Assembly: GCF_010183535.1 (NCBI RefSeq)
Contig: NC_071328.1
Coordinates: forward strand, 5,642,001-5,706,000
Length of the DNA: 64,000 nucleotides
Direction of reading: 5' to 3'
Source: Caenorhabditis remanei
Taxonomy: Eukaryota > Nematoda > Chromadorea > Rhabditida > Rhabditidae
Shown piece by piece: positions 24,899 to 37,594 of the stretch. Every line of letters starts with the position of its first letter. Positions within the stretch are counted from its first letter, which is position 1. The position numbers and the translations under genes are program-made. The notes under the pieces are model-generated. The model worked only from the letters and a program-made list of their open reading frames with translations, had not been told where the DNA came from and ran no database searches.

Positions 24899-26898
24899 TT
24901 AAGCAAGCGGCAATCCCTTTGCAATCGAATCAGCTAACTTCAGCAAAACCATCTTTTTGAGGGTTTTCACCTGGAAAATAACAATTATACACGGAAAAAG
25001 TCACACACGTTTTACCTTTTTCATGTAACACTCATTCAATTCTTTCTCTTTGTCGAGTGAAAAGGTAGAGAGGAACGTGGATAGTTCATACAAGACTTGC
25101 TTGGAGAATGGGATTCCTGACCGACTGTCCTCTTTAATTATTGTAATCATATAATCAAAGAGGTCATAATAATATTGAGTTGGAACATCTGGCATCATGA
25201 TTAATGGAATCAAATGTTGAACACATCCAATCACATTTCCGTTATGCATCATTTTAATGAAATGTTGATAAGCAAATAGGAATGTTAGCGATGGGAGTGA
25301 GAGAACTGAGTGAGTTGCAATTGATTCCAGTACTCTGAGAGCAGCCAATTCCTCTTTGGAACCTCCACTAATGATACGAGATACTGTCCAATCGATTGTC
25401 TTCTTAGATCCAGTTTTGAGAGCCCACGCGAGTGCAGCACTCCATTCGTTTTGTTTCAAATATCGAAATGTCATCGTGTTCGTCACACAGTTTTTCGAAT
25501 CTTTAAGCTGGTAATCTTCACAAATATCTAAAAGTTGCTCAGCCATTTCGTCGTCTTCGATATGTAGTCCTTCGATGTGTGCGTCTAGACGAAGAAGTCC
25601 TTCGGTTCCACAAGAAATCAGATATCCAGCGCCGATTTCCCATAGCCTGGAATATGTGATGTTAAGATTCATTGCGCAACCAAAATTAATCAGCTAAAAC
25701 ATACGGAGAGTGCGAAATCAAAGCGCTCGCGTAATCCAACATGTGCATTTTCCGCATCTCTTCGAATTCTGGATTTAGAGTAGCTTTCTGAATGAGATCC
25801 ACAAGATGAACTGCAAGCCATGGATTCGAGGAAATTAACTAAACAATTAACTAGTTTTCGGGCTTTATCATCAATTGTTTACCTGTTGAAAATTTATGTC
25901 ATTCTTGGAGATCAGACACCAGAAAACATCATTTTCTCGCGCTCCCTCATCCTCTTCTACTCCTACAAAAATCGTGCGGCACTCGTCAGCCAAGTCGATG
26001 AGTTCCTGGTACTTAGCAAATGGATTTCTGACAAGTACGTAGAATGGGAGAAACTGCCACCAGTGGGCAAGGACTCGTGGAGCCATTGATGCTAAATACC
26101 GCTCTTCTCCGAGAAGAAGTTTTGCGAGATATTTCAAATTCTCATTGTTGCCGTACTTTCTGTTGATCAAATTTTCCTGCATCAATTCCTTCCACTCGTT
26201 TACCGTATCCTTTAGTGCTTCGTCTGACAGATCATCAGGCTTGAAGGAAGAGAGAACGTTGATGAAAGCGTCGTACTCTGGTGATTTTCCAAGCAGGCCT
26301 AACAGCTCTCGGCAATCACTGAAATTGCAGCTGAGTAGATTTATAGCAACGCCTTTCCAGAAGTCCTCTCCAGGTGCCTTGTTCGGCTCAACGCTCTCCG
26401 CAGCTCTCTCGGTGGCATCTCTGAAGAACGTGAAAGGTTCATTGGCCCACGATACCAAATCGGAACATATCGAACTGTCTCCTCTTCCGAACCACAACTT
26501 TTCATATAATGACCATAGTGCAAAATCCGTCATAAAATCAGCACTGGAATGCGACACGGCTGCATTATAGAGCACCGATCTGTACGCTCTGGAGAATGTG
26601 CAACAACTCGCAGTATCTAGAGGTTTATCACGAGACGAGTTTTTTTCACATCTGTCGAAAACTGAATACATTTCGATGATGAGTCTTCGAAGATTCGGAG
26701 TTGCCAGAATTTGCCGACTCTGTGATACTTTTTCGACCAATACGATGTTGACTTCATCTGGAATAGGAAAACTGATTGAAATTAGTTGAGATAGCCTGTA
26801 AAACCTTTTTTACTCGGACTTTTCTTATCTGATAGATATGCAAAAACGGTTGAAGAGTCGCTTACCGCTATCCCGTATTCTCGACCGATATCTGTCAT
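24899..26898 (-). CDS. npp-2: Nuclear pore complex protein Nup85
   Basis: Five exons on the minus strand: 26898-26805, 26757-25883, 25838-25705, 25646-25016, 24970-24899; 601 residues, slightly shorter than human NUP85. The protein is all-helical in character, as expected for the ACE1-type solenoid that docks on Seh1 within the Y-complex. Recognisable stretches include WKGVAINLLSCNFSDCRELL, MAPRVLAHWWQFLPFYVL, LVDLIQKATLNPEFEEMR, LISCGTEGLLRLDAHIEGL and NEWSAALAWALKTG. The start codon follows immediately on a TTTCAG, consistent with trans-splicing. The gene is divergent from mei-1 and head-to-tail with kin-10. In C. elegans NPP-2 acts in nuclear pore assembly and at kinetochores (known for the Y-complex). 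Confidence 0.92.
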
Positions 26899-26904
26899 CT
26901 GAAA
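26893..26904 (-). promoter_or_regulatory. Probable trans-splice acceptor at npp-2 ATG
   Basis: On the minus strand CTTTCAG abuts the start codon with no 5' UTR between. This is the pattern of SL-accepting genes; a conventional intron with an upstream exon is the alternative. Confidence 0.55.
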
Positions 26905-27936
26905 GCAGGCAACTATTTATTCTACGTTTTGCGAAATATTTAGGGAAAACGAGTATTAAGAAGATAAATATGAGAAGGAGATTATTTCCACCAATTTTTA
27001 AAAGTTTAAAATGACACATTTCAGTTTTTAAAACTGAAAATATGAATAAAAATAGAAAAACTGAAAATGTCGTTCGAAAATGTTCAAATTTTCCGAGCTC
27101 TGCATTCTGACGTGACGGTGTCTATGTATATTGCGTACCGTGCATTAAATCTTACGACACTAATACTTCTCGCTCTCTCAATTGCTTCCGGACCTTGTCA
27201 AAAGTGGTCGCTTTTGCTTTTTTCATGAACTCTTTTGACAGAAAGTATACTGAAAAATGCACTTTTTATTAACAAATAATTTATTAACTTCATTGATTAA
27301 TTCAATGGAAAATTTTTAATGAAACGTTAGAACTTTTAAAAAAAAGTTGAACTTCAAGTTTTGACAATTTTCGTGGCTGCAATGATCAATTTTGATGCTG
27401 TATCGGTTTATGAACACTTGCCAGTGTGTGTTAAAGGATTTCTAATTTGTTCAAAATGGTCTCGAAGCGGAAAGCATTGTTTGCAGTTATTTTCAGATCT
27501 GCAAAGCTCAAAAAGACGGTATTTGATCTTTATCAGCTACGAAACCAGTCCGCGAAATTCCGAATAAATTGAATGCGCCTTTAACACCCCGGCACGAATT
27601 CGTAACTTGTTGCTATTAACTTCTTTAAAATTTAATTGTTGGAATTCTGAGTTTTGATTAAAATCTTGTTTTCGAAGTACAAGTTCTCTATAAGTTTATT
27701 TATTTTATAAACTTTTGAATATCAATTCCATTCAATCTACCCGTTTAAAAATTTCAAGTGTAAATACGATCGAATCCGAATGTTTTCCGTCGCTTTGGCA
27801 ATCTTCCGCTCCCATCTAATTTATTCAGTTTTATCCCCCCGTTCATTATCTCTCATAGTCTCTCACCGTCGTCTCTTTTTCTTCTCTTCGTATTCTCTTA
27901 TTGTTTCTAATATTCAATATTATTATTTTTGCAGAA
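26899..27936. other. Divergent promoter region between npp-2 and mei-1
   Basis: About 1 kb separates the two starts. It is AT-rich with poly-T and poly-A runs and a pyrimidine-rich stretch (CTCTCATAGTCTCTCACC and following) just before mei-1. No coding exon is supported. Confidence 0.6.
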
Positions 27937-29717
27937 ATGGTCGGTGATACTCAAACGGTCACCGGTTATCTCGAAAGGGCACAAGTTGCCAAAACGATGG
28001 CGGAAGACGGACGATGGGCAGATGCCGCAGATGTACTCAAGCAGCTAATGGCAGATGTGAAAACTTGTAAAATTCCCGCGAGTAACAGAGAAGATACTGA
28101 ATCAAGGACTGTAAGTAAAATAATAAATGTTTTAAAGAAAATTAAGAATTATTTATCACTATTCAGGCCTTCCTGAAAGCCCTCGAAGTAAACTTGAAGC
28201 TAGTCCAACAGAATGCACGCGACGAAGAAGATCTTCATGATGCAATGACACGACAGAGTGGTAGTCCAGAGCCACCAGCAGATCCGGATGTATGGTCGAA
28301 ACCTTCTCCGCCTTTACCCACTTCTTCAAAGTTTGCAACGAAAAAAGCTGGCACAGTGCCAAGAAAACCAAGAGACGTGTCGAAATCCACGTCATCGATG
28401 AGCAGTAGTCACGCACAGAATTCAGTTGACTCGAAGCCAGCGTGCCCATCTCAAGGAATACTGCCGCCGAATAGTGCCGGAGAGTCGTTCGATGCGTCAG
28501 CATATGATTCAGTGAGTTTTAGAATAACTTTAGCAAAAATATTTGTGTTTGAACGCCAATCGTTTGGATGCTATTAGCATTTTGAGAGGAAGTATGTTCA
28601 AGTACGAAGCAAATCATTCAAATATTGTCTCTGTCCATTTTTGATTCGCAAAGATAACTTTGATCGCAGCCATGATTCAACTAGTGTCTATAATACATCT
28701 CGCATTTTTCAGTACATTGTACAAGCGGTACGTGGAACAATGGCGACACAAACTGAGAATACGATGGTTCTGGATGATATAATTGGAATGCATGACGTGA
28801 AACAAGTCCTCCACGAAGCAGTGACACTTCCCCTACTAGTTCCCGAGTTCTTCCGTGGCCTTCGGTCTCCGTGGAAAGCAATGGTCCTGGCTGGACCGCC
28901 AGGAACTGGAAAAACTCTTATTGCTCGAGCCATCGCTTCAGAATCCAGCTCAACATTCTTCACGGTCTCTTCCACTGATTTGTCAAGTAAATGGCGAGGC
29001 GATTCGGAGAAAATCGTGCGTCTGTTGTTCGAATTAGCCCGCTTTTATGCTCCATCCATCATTTTTATTGATGAAATCGATACACTTGGTGGACAACGTG
29101 GAAATTCTGGAGAGCACGAGGCGAGTCGACGCGTCAAATCTGAATTCCTCGTTCAAATGGACGGAGCACAACACAAGTTTGATGAGCGTCGGGTGTTCGT
29201 ACTAGCTGCGACGAATATTCCATGGGAACTCGATGAGGCGCTTCGTCGGAGATTCGAGAAAAGAATTTTCATTCCGTTGCCAGATTTAGATGCAAGGAAG
29301 AAACTCATTGAGACTTCGATGGAGGGAACACCAAAATCGAATGAAATTAATTATGATGAGTTGGCTGCACGAACGGAAGGATTCTCTGGTGCCGATGTGG
29401 TTTCGTTGTGCAGAACTGCTGCTATCAATGTGCTCAGGCGGTGAGTTTTTACTCTGAATCGAAACAAAACTGGCGCATGTTTTCCGTTACTTTCTGTCGA
29501 TTCTCATCTTCATTTCACTGAAAAATCCATCAGATTTTGCAGATACGACACGAAATCGCTGCGAGGCGGAGAACTCACTGCCGCAATGGAATCGCTGAAA
29601 ACGGAGCCAGTTCGCAACTGTGACTTTGAAGCTGCCCTTCAAGCCGTCTCCTCAAGTGTCGATCCGGATACAATGCTCAAATGCAAAGAGTGGTGTGACT
29701 CGTTTGGTGCCATGTAA
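27937..29717 (+). CDS. mei-1: Katanin p60 catalytic subunit (AAA ATPase)
   Basis: Four exons: 27937-28110, 28167-28511, 28713-29440, 29543-29717; 473 residues, matching the size of C. elegans MEI-1. N-terminal helical MIT-like domain (about 1-75), a Ser/Pro/Lys-rich linker, then an AAA domain: Walker A GPPGTGKT near residue 234, pore loop SKWRGDSEK, Walker B IIFIDEID, sensor AATNIPWELDEALRRRFEKR, and a C-terminal helix ending WCDSFGAM. It severs microtubules with MEI-2 to build the acentrosomal meiotic spindle and must be degraded before mitosis via MEL-26. Residues of the linker (AGESFDASAYDS) are Ser-rich as in the C. elegans degron region; exact degron conservation was not judged. A GCAG acceptor sits two bases before the ATG. 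Confidence 0.96.
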
Positions 29718-30207
29718 ATTGCCGAGGTTCTCAACATGTCAATGATCTCCGAAAGTCTTTCATATTTGTGAATATAGGTTAATTTCCCCTTCATGTGAAT
29801 ATAGTTTTATTTAACCCTCTTTTTTTATCCCCCAAAAAAGGCCTATCTGATATTGCCGGCATATTAACATAAATTTTCTTATTTTATTAGATTGAAAAAA
29901 AAGACAGAAATAAAATGAGTACAAGAAAAACATGGAAACTATTAGATACGATCCCTTATGAAGGGAAAAAGAGAAAACTATATTGTTAACAGGGCGGGTA
30001 AGAGGGGTAAATGAATGTTAAATGTTTTTTCGATTTGATTTTTGTTTAGGAATTGATTAAGGAGAGAAGAAGGGAAAGAATTAAAGATCAGAAAGAAAGC
30101 AATTTGTGGAACACGATTCAATGGATGTCGGGATAACGAGAAAGGAATTATGACTGGGAACGAAACGAAAAAATGGAATAACTGGATAACAATTGAATGA
30201 ATATTGA
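29718..30207. other. Convergent 3' region of mei-1 and abts-1
   Basis: Tail-to-tail spacer. A minus-strand AATAAA (TTTATT at 29883-29888) may end abts-1. No coding sequence seen. Confidence 0.5.
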
Positions 30208-33200
30208 TCACACTTTTGGCTCATCCGGATGAGGTTCTTTCGGTTCTTCCTTCAGGAGTGGAGTGTTTTCAGCCAGATTTTGTGTAGATGTGTGTGGAGA
30301 TGGGCGAATTACCTGGAATAAAACGAATGAGGTTTACTATTCGTTTTCGATCTGAAAACTCACCTTAATCATAATCGGGTCATCATCATCTTCTGGTTGC
30401 TCAATCGGAGCCCCTTCTCTACTTGTAGTCGGCTCCGATGAAGCTGGAACATCTCTAACAAGTGAGTTTTTCGAGTCGGCAGATGAGATGTGCTTCCACA
30501 TTCCACTGTTATTCACTTCCTTTGTCAAGTTGATCGAATGAGATGGTTCTTGAATAGCAGCCAATGGGATTTTGATGACATTTCCCGATGCCATTGGGAT
30601 GTGAAGATGAGCTTCTGTCTTCACGGCGTGTATTGTTGCCTGGTTCTCATTGTCGAATTCTATCTCAACGGCTTCTCCTTCACTCTGACGTCTCTTTGCA
30701 TCTTCCTTCTTTCTCAAATGGAAATCTGGCATTGGATCATCTAGATATTTCAAGTCAGTTGTAGTGAACGCTTTCTCCATCATTTTTCTGATAGCAACCA
30801 TTACGACAAGCTGAAATTAGGTCGTTTAGATTCGAAAAGCTTTAAAAACTAATTTACCATAATTGGGAACAAAATGGATGTAGACTTGATCGACTTGATA
30901 ACCCAAAGAAGTGCGAGACATCCAATTTGGAAGGCAGTGAACAAATGGATCTTTCTAATTGGCACATGACGGATGTAGATAGTATCTGGTTGATATTTCA
31001 TTGGCATGAACAGCAAGAGAGTACGATCGAATAGTTGAATTCCACCGAGAGCCGAGATACCCATGTAGAGGAAGACTCCGTAGAGAACAGGCATTGGAAT
31101 ACGACCGAGGACGTTTGTAGCCAAGACAGAGAGTCCGATGATCAAGAAAGTGACTATTCCAGTGACACGTTGCTCACGAACTCCAACGAATTGAGCGACT
31201 TCTCCGGGCGCTTTACATTCTGATTCCACTTTCAATGAGTTGATGTGATTGATTGAAAGCACAGTGGCAGCGACATAGATAGGTAATCCAAGGAATCCAA
31301 CCATAAGGATAGAAATAGAAAGAACGAGAAGATCCAAATGGTATCCACATCCCTTCTTCAACTTATTCTCTTTTCGGTTAACGATGACAGTTGTGATTTG
31401 TTGATCCATGAATATGAGAATACATGCGAGAAGTGCTGGAAGAAGAGCAAGAGGGGCGGTCCACCATTGATTTCCGTCAAATGGAGCAATGAACCATCCA
31501 CGTCCTTCCCAAGTTGGCTGAAATAAAAAGATTGCACATTTTTGACTAAAAATTGAAAACTCACTCTGAAAGTACTTGGCACATTCAACTTTGGTGTGTT
31601 CACACCAACAGCGATATCTACGAAAGTCATTGAAACAATTGCGATCATGACAGCGAAATCAGATAGAAGTTGACGGACACGAGATGGGAAGTAGCAGGAG
31701 TTACGCATCTTTTTAAGGGTGGTAGCCAAGAAGAAGGTTCCGACAGTCAAGAGGATTGACATAAGAAGTTTATCATAGAGTGGGAAGCAGGTAGTTCCAT
31801 CGTAGACTCCTCCAATTGAACGGCATTCGGCGAGACTTGCGGCAGAGTAATCGATGAATGTGGAGTTGTTGGGGATACGAAGTCCTCTCTCGTTGATGAC
31901 GGAACGAGCGTGGTCGAGGGAGACACTGGCTGAAAATTTAGGAATTGATATAAGCTTAAAAAACTAATGTTATAAAGAAACTTACGTTTTCCAATTGGTG
32001 CCACACACGAACAGAATCCTCCTTCAACGAATTCACGTGAGTAATTGATATTATCGAGCTGTCCTTTAATCTTGACCAACTTCATAATTGCTTCATAAAT
32101 GAAGATGACAGCAATCAACGTGGCGAATGATTCTTCGGTGAAACGAGTGATGAAGGAGACGAGAGACGATGCATCAGTCACAACCATCAGGAATATAATC
32201 AACGCTGTCCATACGTGAACCCAGACACGGAAACTCAGATAGTTAATTCCGATTCTGGTGCAGAAATCGAACACGATGGTTTCGAATACGAGGACAGGTC
32301 CGGTGGAACCGACGATAGTGAGGGGTTGACCAGCGAAGAAATGGTAGATGACACCACAAAGTGCTCCACCGAACAGATTCTCCATTGCAGCCATTCTCTG
32401 ATGTGTTGCTTCTTCGAGAAGTCCTCCGAAAGTAACAATTGGAGCCAACAAACCGAAATACATAAAACAAATCGAAGCGAGACATTGCATATTGAATGCA
32501 TCTGTGAAATCAGACACAAAATGTGGTGCTTTTCTCTTGATATCCAGAACGAGTCCTCCGAATAGTTTTCCAGTTCTTTTCAGTGCTGGATCATCTCCAT
32601 GTGAGTGTTCTTCTTCTTCTTCAATCATTTTCTTGACTGGTTTATGAGATGATGGCTCTACGAGAAGCTCTTTTCCAATCTGCTTTCTCTTCTCTTGAGA
32701 TGGAAGTTTCGTTGGTGGCTCAATACGAATATTTGGATCCCATTCTCCTGGTGGGAGTACTGTAACTTGATCCAGGAACTCGTCGATACCATCCAACAAA
32801 TCATCAACATCACGTGCTCCGTAAGCGACGTCATGGAAGATTTCATCGGCCATAAGTGTGGCGATTGCTCTACCGATTTCTCTGTACTGTGGTCCATGTC
32901 CAGTTGGACCGAGAAGAAGGAAAATGAAGCGAGTTGGTACTGGAACTTCAGTCAAATCACCCAATTGATTGGCATTCTTCAGCCGGATGAAGCAGCAAAT
33001 GTGACGAGTCAAAAACTCGACTTCTCCTATCAAAACGTTGCTAGCTTCAACTCCGACGGGCAGTTTTTTGAGAAAATGAAGATTTCCTTTAGATGATTCC
33101 TCATTTGAAATGTCCTTTGGCACTGATTCAACCTGAAAATCAAACATAAATTTGTTTTAATCAGAAATTTTCAGAGGGGAATCTGACGAACCGTTGGAAG

Positions 33201-36200
33201 AGTGAGCTGATTGGCTGATCCTGAAGGTGCTCCAGCTGTTTGTGTCGTCACTGGTCCTTCTGGTTTCTCTTCAATTTTCGATAAATTCTTCCCATGTGAA
33301 AACGATTTTCCTATGTCAGAAATTGAGCGAACTGTGCTGAGGAATCCTCCTTTCTCGCCTCCGGCTCCATTCTTTTTCGCCTGAAACACAAATAAACATG
33401 AAACTACATAGAATATAACAAGATCAGGATCAAAAAAGACACCAAACGCCTCAAAAATCAAACATTCTATTCGACTACGTCCTCTCCCGCCTCCTTTCTC
33501 CCAGTGTCTAATAAATTGAAAGAGTAAACATAAAATTTGTTGAAAAATGAATCCTGGTTTTCTGCGTGCTCGCAACGTCATGACCCTCTGAGAAAAAAGA
33601 AAAAAAAACGAGTGCTGATAAAGGTGATGGAAGGGGGACAAAGGGTATCAGCTGGCATAGTTTGGATTATGATCAAATGTACACTTAGAAGTTTTTTTTT
33701 ATTTGTTTGATCGGAGGAGAGAACGAGAAAGTAAATAGATATTCGTCGATGGATTTTGCAGGGAATTGATCAAGTACTGGTCAAGATTTGCACAAAATCT
33801 CGGCATCCGAGAATAGTCCGAAATTGTGTAATTCTAAAACTCAAATTTCAAAATCGCTATTTCGAATTCCTCGATTTTAATGTATTTTATCCAAACTTTT
33901 TAACTTAAACAACTTCAAAGGAAACTATATTTTGATATTTTTTATCACCACTAACCTTAATGCTGATAACACATTTTTAGCAACATCAAAAAGAATTTCC
34001 TCTTTTGTCTAACCCCCGTGCTTATCGGTTCTAAACCAAAAACTTTCTAAGGAGAGGAGGAATGAAAATGTCAAAAATGGCGTTAGTAACGATTTGGTTA
34101 TGACAAAGATCACACCTTTTTCAGTTAAGAAGTATTAGAAAAGAACTGCAATTTCAGCCAAAAGACCTGTGAAGAAGAAAGAGAGTGACTTGAATAGCTT
34201 GAGGTGCGCGATGTGGATGGGCTCGAGGCGGCCGCCACTATATCATCGAACCAACGAGAGAAGGCCCAAAAGGGCGGCTAGAAAATAAAGGAAAAAAGGC
34301 AAGATAGTCAAGACACTCTCCCTGAATCAGTTATAGGGAAAGATGGGGTTGGAAAAGCAAAAGAAGAAGTTGAAATGGTTGAGAACTTACTTGTTCATAC
34401 TGATGGACGTGTTTTCGGAGAAGAATTTCACGGAGTTCCTCGCGATTTTCTGCTGGCAAGTCTCCACTTTTGACTAGGTGTTCGATTACAGAGTCTGAAA
34501 AATTGTGTTTTTTTTTTGCTTGCTTGGTGGAGAAAAGTTAACAGGAATTATTGAAATTATGGCATTTTTTTCAATAGCTTTTTTGAAAAATATGAGTTAG
34601 CTCTAATGGGGTTATTCAGGATATACAAAAGTGGAAACATTTCTCCTTATTCACTAACCTTAAAAATGTATTTTTTAAAATATTTTTTGAGGGAAAACGC
34701 TGTTAGATCAAAGCTAAATCAAGATTTACAAAAAAAGTAATTCTCAAAGCTTGTGAATAAGGGAAAATGTATTAAAATACATTTTTACAAGACCTGAATA
34801 ACCGACTTGTATAAAAAAAGCAGAAAATATTCAAATTTATATGTGAAAATTGGGAAAAACTTACTGAAAATCGATGGAATATCACTCTCTGGCATATCAT
34901 TCAAAAACAGTCCATTCATAATGCAACTTCTCAACTGAAACAGCGAATGAAGTGATAGTGTGGCGACGTGAGGCTTCGACCATCTGTTTCCACCTTGTTC
35001 GACGTCTTCTTCGAATTTCACCCATCTCGCGGTTTCTCTCCACTCGTCGTTATTCAACTCTCCCATTTCCGTGAAAAGAGCCGGTGTATTCTCTTTTTCC
35101 TTCAGGAGAAACATGACGCGGGTGCCGGGAGCTAAAGAATTAATGTTTTGAATAGATTTTGATAGGGAACAGATTTGAATTTACAGAAATGATCGGCATT
35201 CTTCTGGCTAAGACGAGTGATATGTTCGCAACTTGCGCAGTATTGCAGCATTTTCGACTAGAATATTTCAGCATAGAAGTATTAATAACGGCGTGAAACC
35301 ACACGATGAAGTACTCTCGAGTGCGAAGTATTAACACACTCGTTGTATCTTATCACCACCTTTTCTTGTCTTCTTGAAACTGATTGTGCAGCGTTTCGAA
35401 TTTTTGTAATGATTGATGGAGTGATAGTAGGCGGGTGTGGTGGTCGTCGAAGACATTTTTAACTTTTATGTTGCCATTTTTAGGAAAAAGACAGACTATA
35501 AATGAGGTAAGAGTCTTATGAAGAGAGTTGTCGTCACGGAGAGATTTTCAGAATGTTCTTGAATCAAAGTAACGCACATTTTTGCAGGTATTACAAATGT
35601 TTGTGTTCCAGAAAATAGTGATAATAGAGAGTGCGTGCGTAATCAGTTCGTGTTGTGTTTGTACGGTAGCGTCTAACGTCATCGTTACCACGGTCTGGTT
35701 GAAACTGTCCAAGCTGGTCGAAAAGACCTAATTTACCAGGGACCATTGCATTTTTCAGATTTTTGATCATTCTATCAAACGTCTATCCAATCATCCATTT
35801 TTAAGCAAAATATCTAGTTATGCTGATTAGATCACTGATAAAAGTGCAAAAATCTAGCAAATTTTGCTATTCTTCCAAGTTCTTGATTGCCATATACCCC
35901 TGCTTCCCACTTTCTCTTCAACCCATTCAACCCCAAAACATAAATTACTCATTCCACGAATTCCTTCAAAACATAACACAACAGAACAGTTGTTGTGAAG
36001 GGACCCTCTGAAAAAATTCCTGGCGCCTTGTCGTCGTGTCTCTTCTCTCTTTCCTTCCAACTTTTGGACCCCTTCTCTCATGATGGAAGCTTTGAAGCCG
36101 AAAAGAGTGAAGAGAGAGAATGATTGACAGAGGACATAGACAAGCATACATCTACCTACTACGCGAATGCTTTTTGTGCTTTCTGCGTGTATGAGCGCGC

Positions 36201-37350
36201 GGCGAGAGGCCGTTGAGGCCCCGTTGGAGCACACGTTGTTGTGTAAGTCGTGCACCCGCCTAACCGAGGGAGAGAGAAGGGGCTCATCCGGGTGGTTCTT
36301 AGAAGACGAAGAAGCACAGAAGACGTTGGTGTTGTAGTAGAAGAAGAAGACGACGTCTTCGTCTTTGTATCCCTCTGGTCTCTTCTATTGTAGATCGAGG
36401 AGAACGTGAAAGTTAGCGAGAGTTTCACGTGGATGCTCTTCTCTCATCATTCTCCAAAACTTCTCTTTCTTTTCATCTGTGAACCCCGAAAGATGGGGAT
36501 GAATTTGAGTGGAGGAAGAGAAGAAGGGAAGAGATGTAGATTCATGAAGACGAGAGAACAAAAGAAAATGAAACGAAGAAGATTGAATAGAATAGTTGAT
36601 TGGGAATGGACGAAGGAGATGAAGAAGACGATGGCTGCAATTGACAATCTTGTGGAATCTAGAGGAGCGGTGCTCTAATGTAAACAGAGGGTTAGTCTTA
36701 AGACCAGGAGCTGGCAACCTCGTGCAGCTAGAAGGATATAGGATGAATTCAGATGGCGATGGTTAGAACCCAAGTTTTAGATCTGGAGAATTGGATTTCG
36801 ACAATCTGTTCGTTGAAAAACCTAGAGCTCACACCTAATGGCTTGAATTCTGAAGTCGAATCTGGAATCTAAACTTTTAAGCTGAAGAAATGTAAGCTAA
36901 AATTTGAAATTCTAGAACCGAAGTTGTCTGAATTCTGAGGTTTTTCCCATTCTGCAACCAAACTCCTGAGCCAGAGATCTGGCTCTCCCTCTCTATAATT
37001 TTCTGTCGTCTTGGTAACATAACACATTTAACACTGCTGATAACTAATTCAGGTGTCTAGTGATCAAACTTGTTGACATAACATACCACTTGTCTTGCCA
37101 TAAATTTTGCATTCTCAATTTTTCAAAACTTTTCAAATAAGAAAGACTCACCGAGAGATGACAGCTCGATGCTCTGCGACTCGCGTCTCGCCTTCGACAT
37201 CCGACGTCTTCTGGAAGTATCGACATGAACTCCCACTGACATCCATAAAGATCCCCGTGATTCACGACTTCGCGCAGTTGAGCCAGGTGGCTCACACGAT
37301 CGAGAACGCGCGATGCGCGACGGTGACTCTTCGTCGGGTTCTTCATCCAT
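30208..37350 (-). CDS. abts-1: SLC4-family bicarbonate/anion transporter
   Basis: Nine exons on the minus strand: 37350-37152, 35131-34865, 34494-34391, 33380-33192, 33132-31986, 31929-31565, 31517-30858, 30810-30364, 30312-30208; 1160 residues. A Ser/Arg-rich N-terminus precedes the cytoplasmic band-3 domain ([89 protein letters not shown]). The membrane domain shows [51 protein letters not shown], the ligand-site region HARSV ... INHINSL ... EQRVTGI, and [14 protein letters not shown]. The extracellular loop with NNST has a glycosylation sequon. The acidic tail ends PDEPKV. In C. elegans ABTS-1 is a Na-driven Cl/HCO3 exchanger shaping neuronal chloride and GABA responses. Intron 1 is 2 kb; intron 2 carries a foldback element. 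The first exon is the least certain. Confidence 0.93.
34610..34803. mobile_element. Foldback element in abts-1 intron 2
   Basis: Ends are GGTTATTCAGG at 34610 and its exact complement CCTGAATAACC at 34793-34803, with inner inverted similarity around CCTTATTCAC and GTGAATAAGG. About 194 bp, AT-rich, non-coding. Confidence 0.75.
35132..37151 (-). other. abts-1 intron 1 (possible internal promoter region)
   Basis: 2 kb without a supported exon. It contains a purine-rich plus strand (36400-36640, many GAAGA words) and a GC-rich stretch at 36180-36320. The pyrimidine-rich minus strand may simply be splice-proximal, or an alternative promoter could lie here. Confidence 0.4.
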
Positions 37351-37576
37351 TTTAGAGGAAGAAGTTTCAGGGAGAATAATTCGTTTTTGATCCAGTTTTC
37401 AGAAAGAATGGGGGAGTTGAATTAAGGCCAAATGAGCGGATATATGAGAGTCGAGAGCTCCACGCTGCTGTGGGCACCAAAAGGGGCGTATAAGGGAGAG
37501 AGAGATATCAGAAGAAAGGGGAGTAAGAGAGATGGCTGAAGCTGTCCGCCAGAATCAATAGAATAGTGAGAGGGTA

Positions 37577-37594
37577 TGTGTGTGTGTGTGTGTG
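37577..37594 (+). repeat. TG dinucleotide microsatellite
   Basis: Nine consecutive TG units about 230 bases upstream of the abts-1 start codon. Confidence 0.9.

Noticed and set aside
28641..28712. Alternative start of mei-1 within the intron (MIRKDNF)
   Set aside because: Exon 2 joins 28713 in frame with canonical donor and acceptor, and the intronic codons do not resemble katanin.
33171..33191. Read-through of abts-1 exon 4 into VRQIPL and stop
   Set aside because: The donor GTTCGT to the acceptor before 33132 keeps the frame into the conserved band-3 domain.
36159..36717. Minus-strand Ser/Thr/Pro-rich frames in abts-1 intron 1 as exons
   Set aside because: They are the antisense of purine-rich DNA, and they do not join the abts-1 frame at plausible splice sites.
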